Assembly: GCF_026222555.1 (NCBI RefSeq)
Contig: NZ_CP098511.1
Span: 1,221,501 to 1,285,500 of the forward strand
Reading direction: 5' to 3'
Origin: Aquimarina sp. ERC-38
GTDB taxonomy: Bacteria > Bacteroidota > Bacteroidia > Flavobacteriales > Flavobacteriaceae
Length of the DNA: 64,000 nucleotides
Part shown: one piece after another, positions 63,963-64,000 of the stretch
Layout: every line of letters starts with the position of its first letter
How positions within the stretch are numbered: the stretch's first letter is position 1
Made by a program: the position numbers and the translations under genes
Notes under the pieces: generated by a model
Database searches by the model: none
Seen by the model: only the letters and a program-made list of their open reading frames with translations
What the model was told of the DNA's origin: nothing

Positions 63963-64000
63963 AATGAGGAACTACTTAATTTTTCTTTCAGGGTAAAGGC

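Noticed and set aside
63964..63996. Short frame after the protease
   Set aside because: It codes only ten residues before a stop and has no support as a gene.

Overview
The window looks like chromosomal DNA of a marine-type member of the Flavobacteriaceae (Bacteroidota). It is AT-rich, has almost no Shine-Dalgarno sequences, uses many TTG starts, and carries TAnnTTTG -7 promoter boxes typical of this phylum. Lineage-specific genes agree with this: the SprE/PorW gliding and type IX secretion lipoprotein, a protease with a C-terminal type IX sorting domain, the purD/DUF6341/DUF6427 neighbourhood, and a grasp-with-spasm peptide-maturation cluster. I cannot name the genus.

Positions 1 to about 30.1 kb are a large surface-polysaccharide locus, nearly all on the + strand. 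It holds a complete dTDP-L-rhamnose set (rfbB, rfbA, rfbC, rfbD), a UDP-glucuronate/UDP-xylose pair (ugd and a UXS-like decarboxylase), three polyprenyl-phosphate sugar transferases (two in tandem), one Wzx-like flippase, five Wzy/O-antigen-ligase-like membrane proteins, about seven glycosyltransferases, an acyltransferase, a pyruvyl transferase next to an FrhB-like Fe-S protein, and an FkbM methyltransferase. No Wza/Wzc-type export genes are seen. Redundant polymerases and initiating transferases, an IS3-family element (20976-22297, with inverted repeats and a 3-bp target duplication) and a glycosyltransferase remnant near 19.8 kb suggest a mosaic built by recombination.

From 30.1 to 32.7 kb lies purD with two membrane proteins. 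From 32.8 to 36.1 kb, on the - strand, is a compact peptide (RiPP) operon in transcription order: precursor peptide, ATP-grasp ligase (GwsG type), an unannotated 53-residue ORF, SPASM protein without the radical-SAM motif (GwsS type), and a secreted protein of unknown function. This is the most likely source of new biology in the window.

From 36.2 to 44.2 kb are DUF4254 and a family 9 glycosyltransferase (whose conserved N-terminus lacks a normal start codon), a flavin/2Fe-2S reductase, a DegT-type aminotransferase, sprE, bactofilin and an AtpZ-like gene. The last is cut off from any ATP synthase genes by a block of TGAGCCTGTCGAAG-type intergenic repeats, a tRNA-Asn(GTT) and its terminator.

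From 44.6 to 58.7 kb are mostly housekeeping genes: rseP, a SCO protein, feoA/feoB plus a small Cys-rich membrane protein, three carotenoid genes (CrtI/CrtD, CruF-like, CrtY-like), a TerB/DnaJ protein, a bacilliredoxin, plsC and an acyl-ACP desaturase, a possibly frameshifted secreted protein, an HD hydrolase and a PA0069-type radical SAM protein. From 58.8 kb to the end come a TIR protein with an unusual C-terminal extension behind a promoter with two helically phased palindromes, a lipoprotein isoaspartyl peptidase, a HicB/HicA-like pair, and a secreted trypsin-like protease with a type IX sorting domain.
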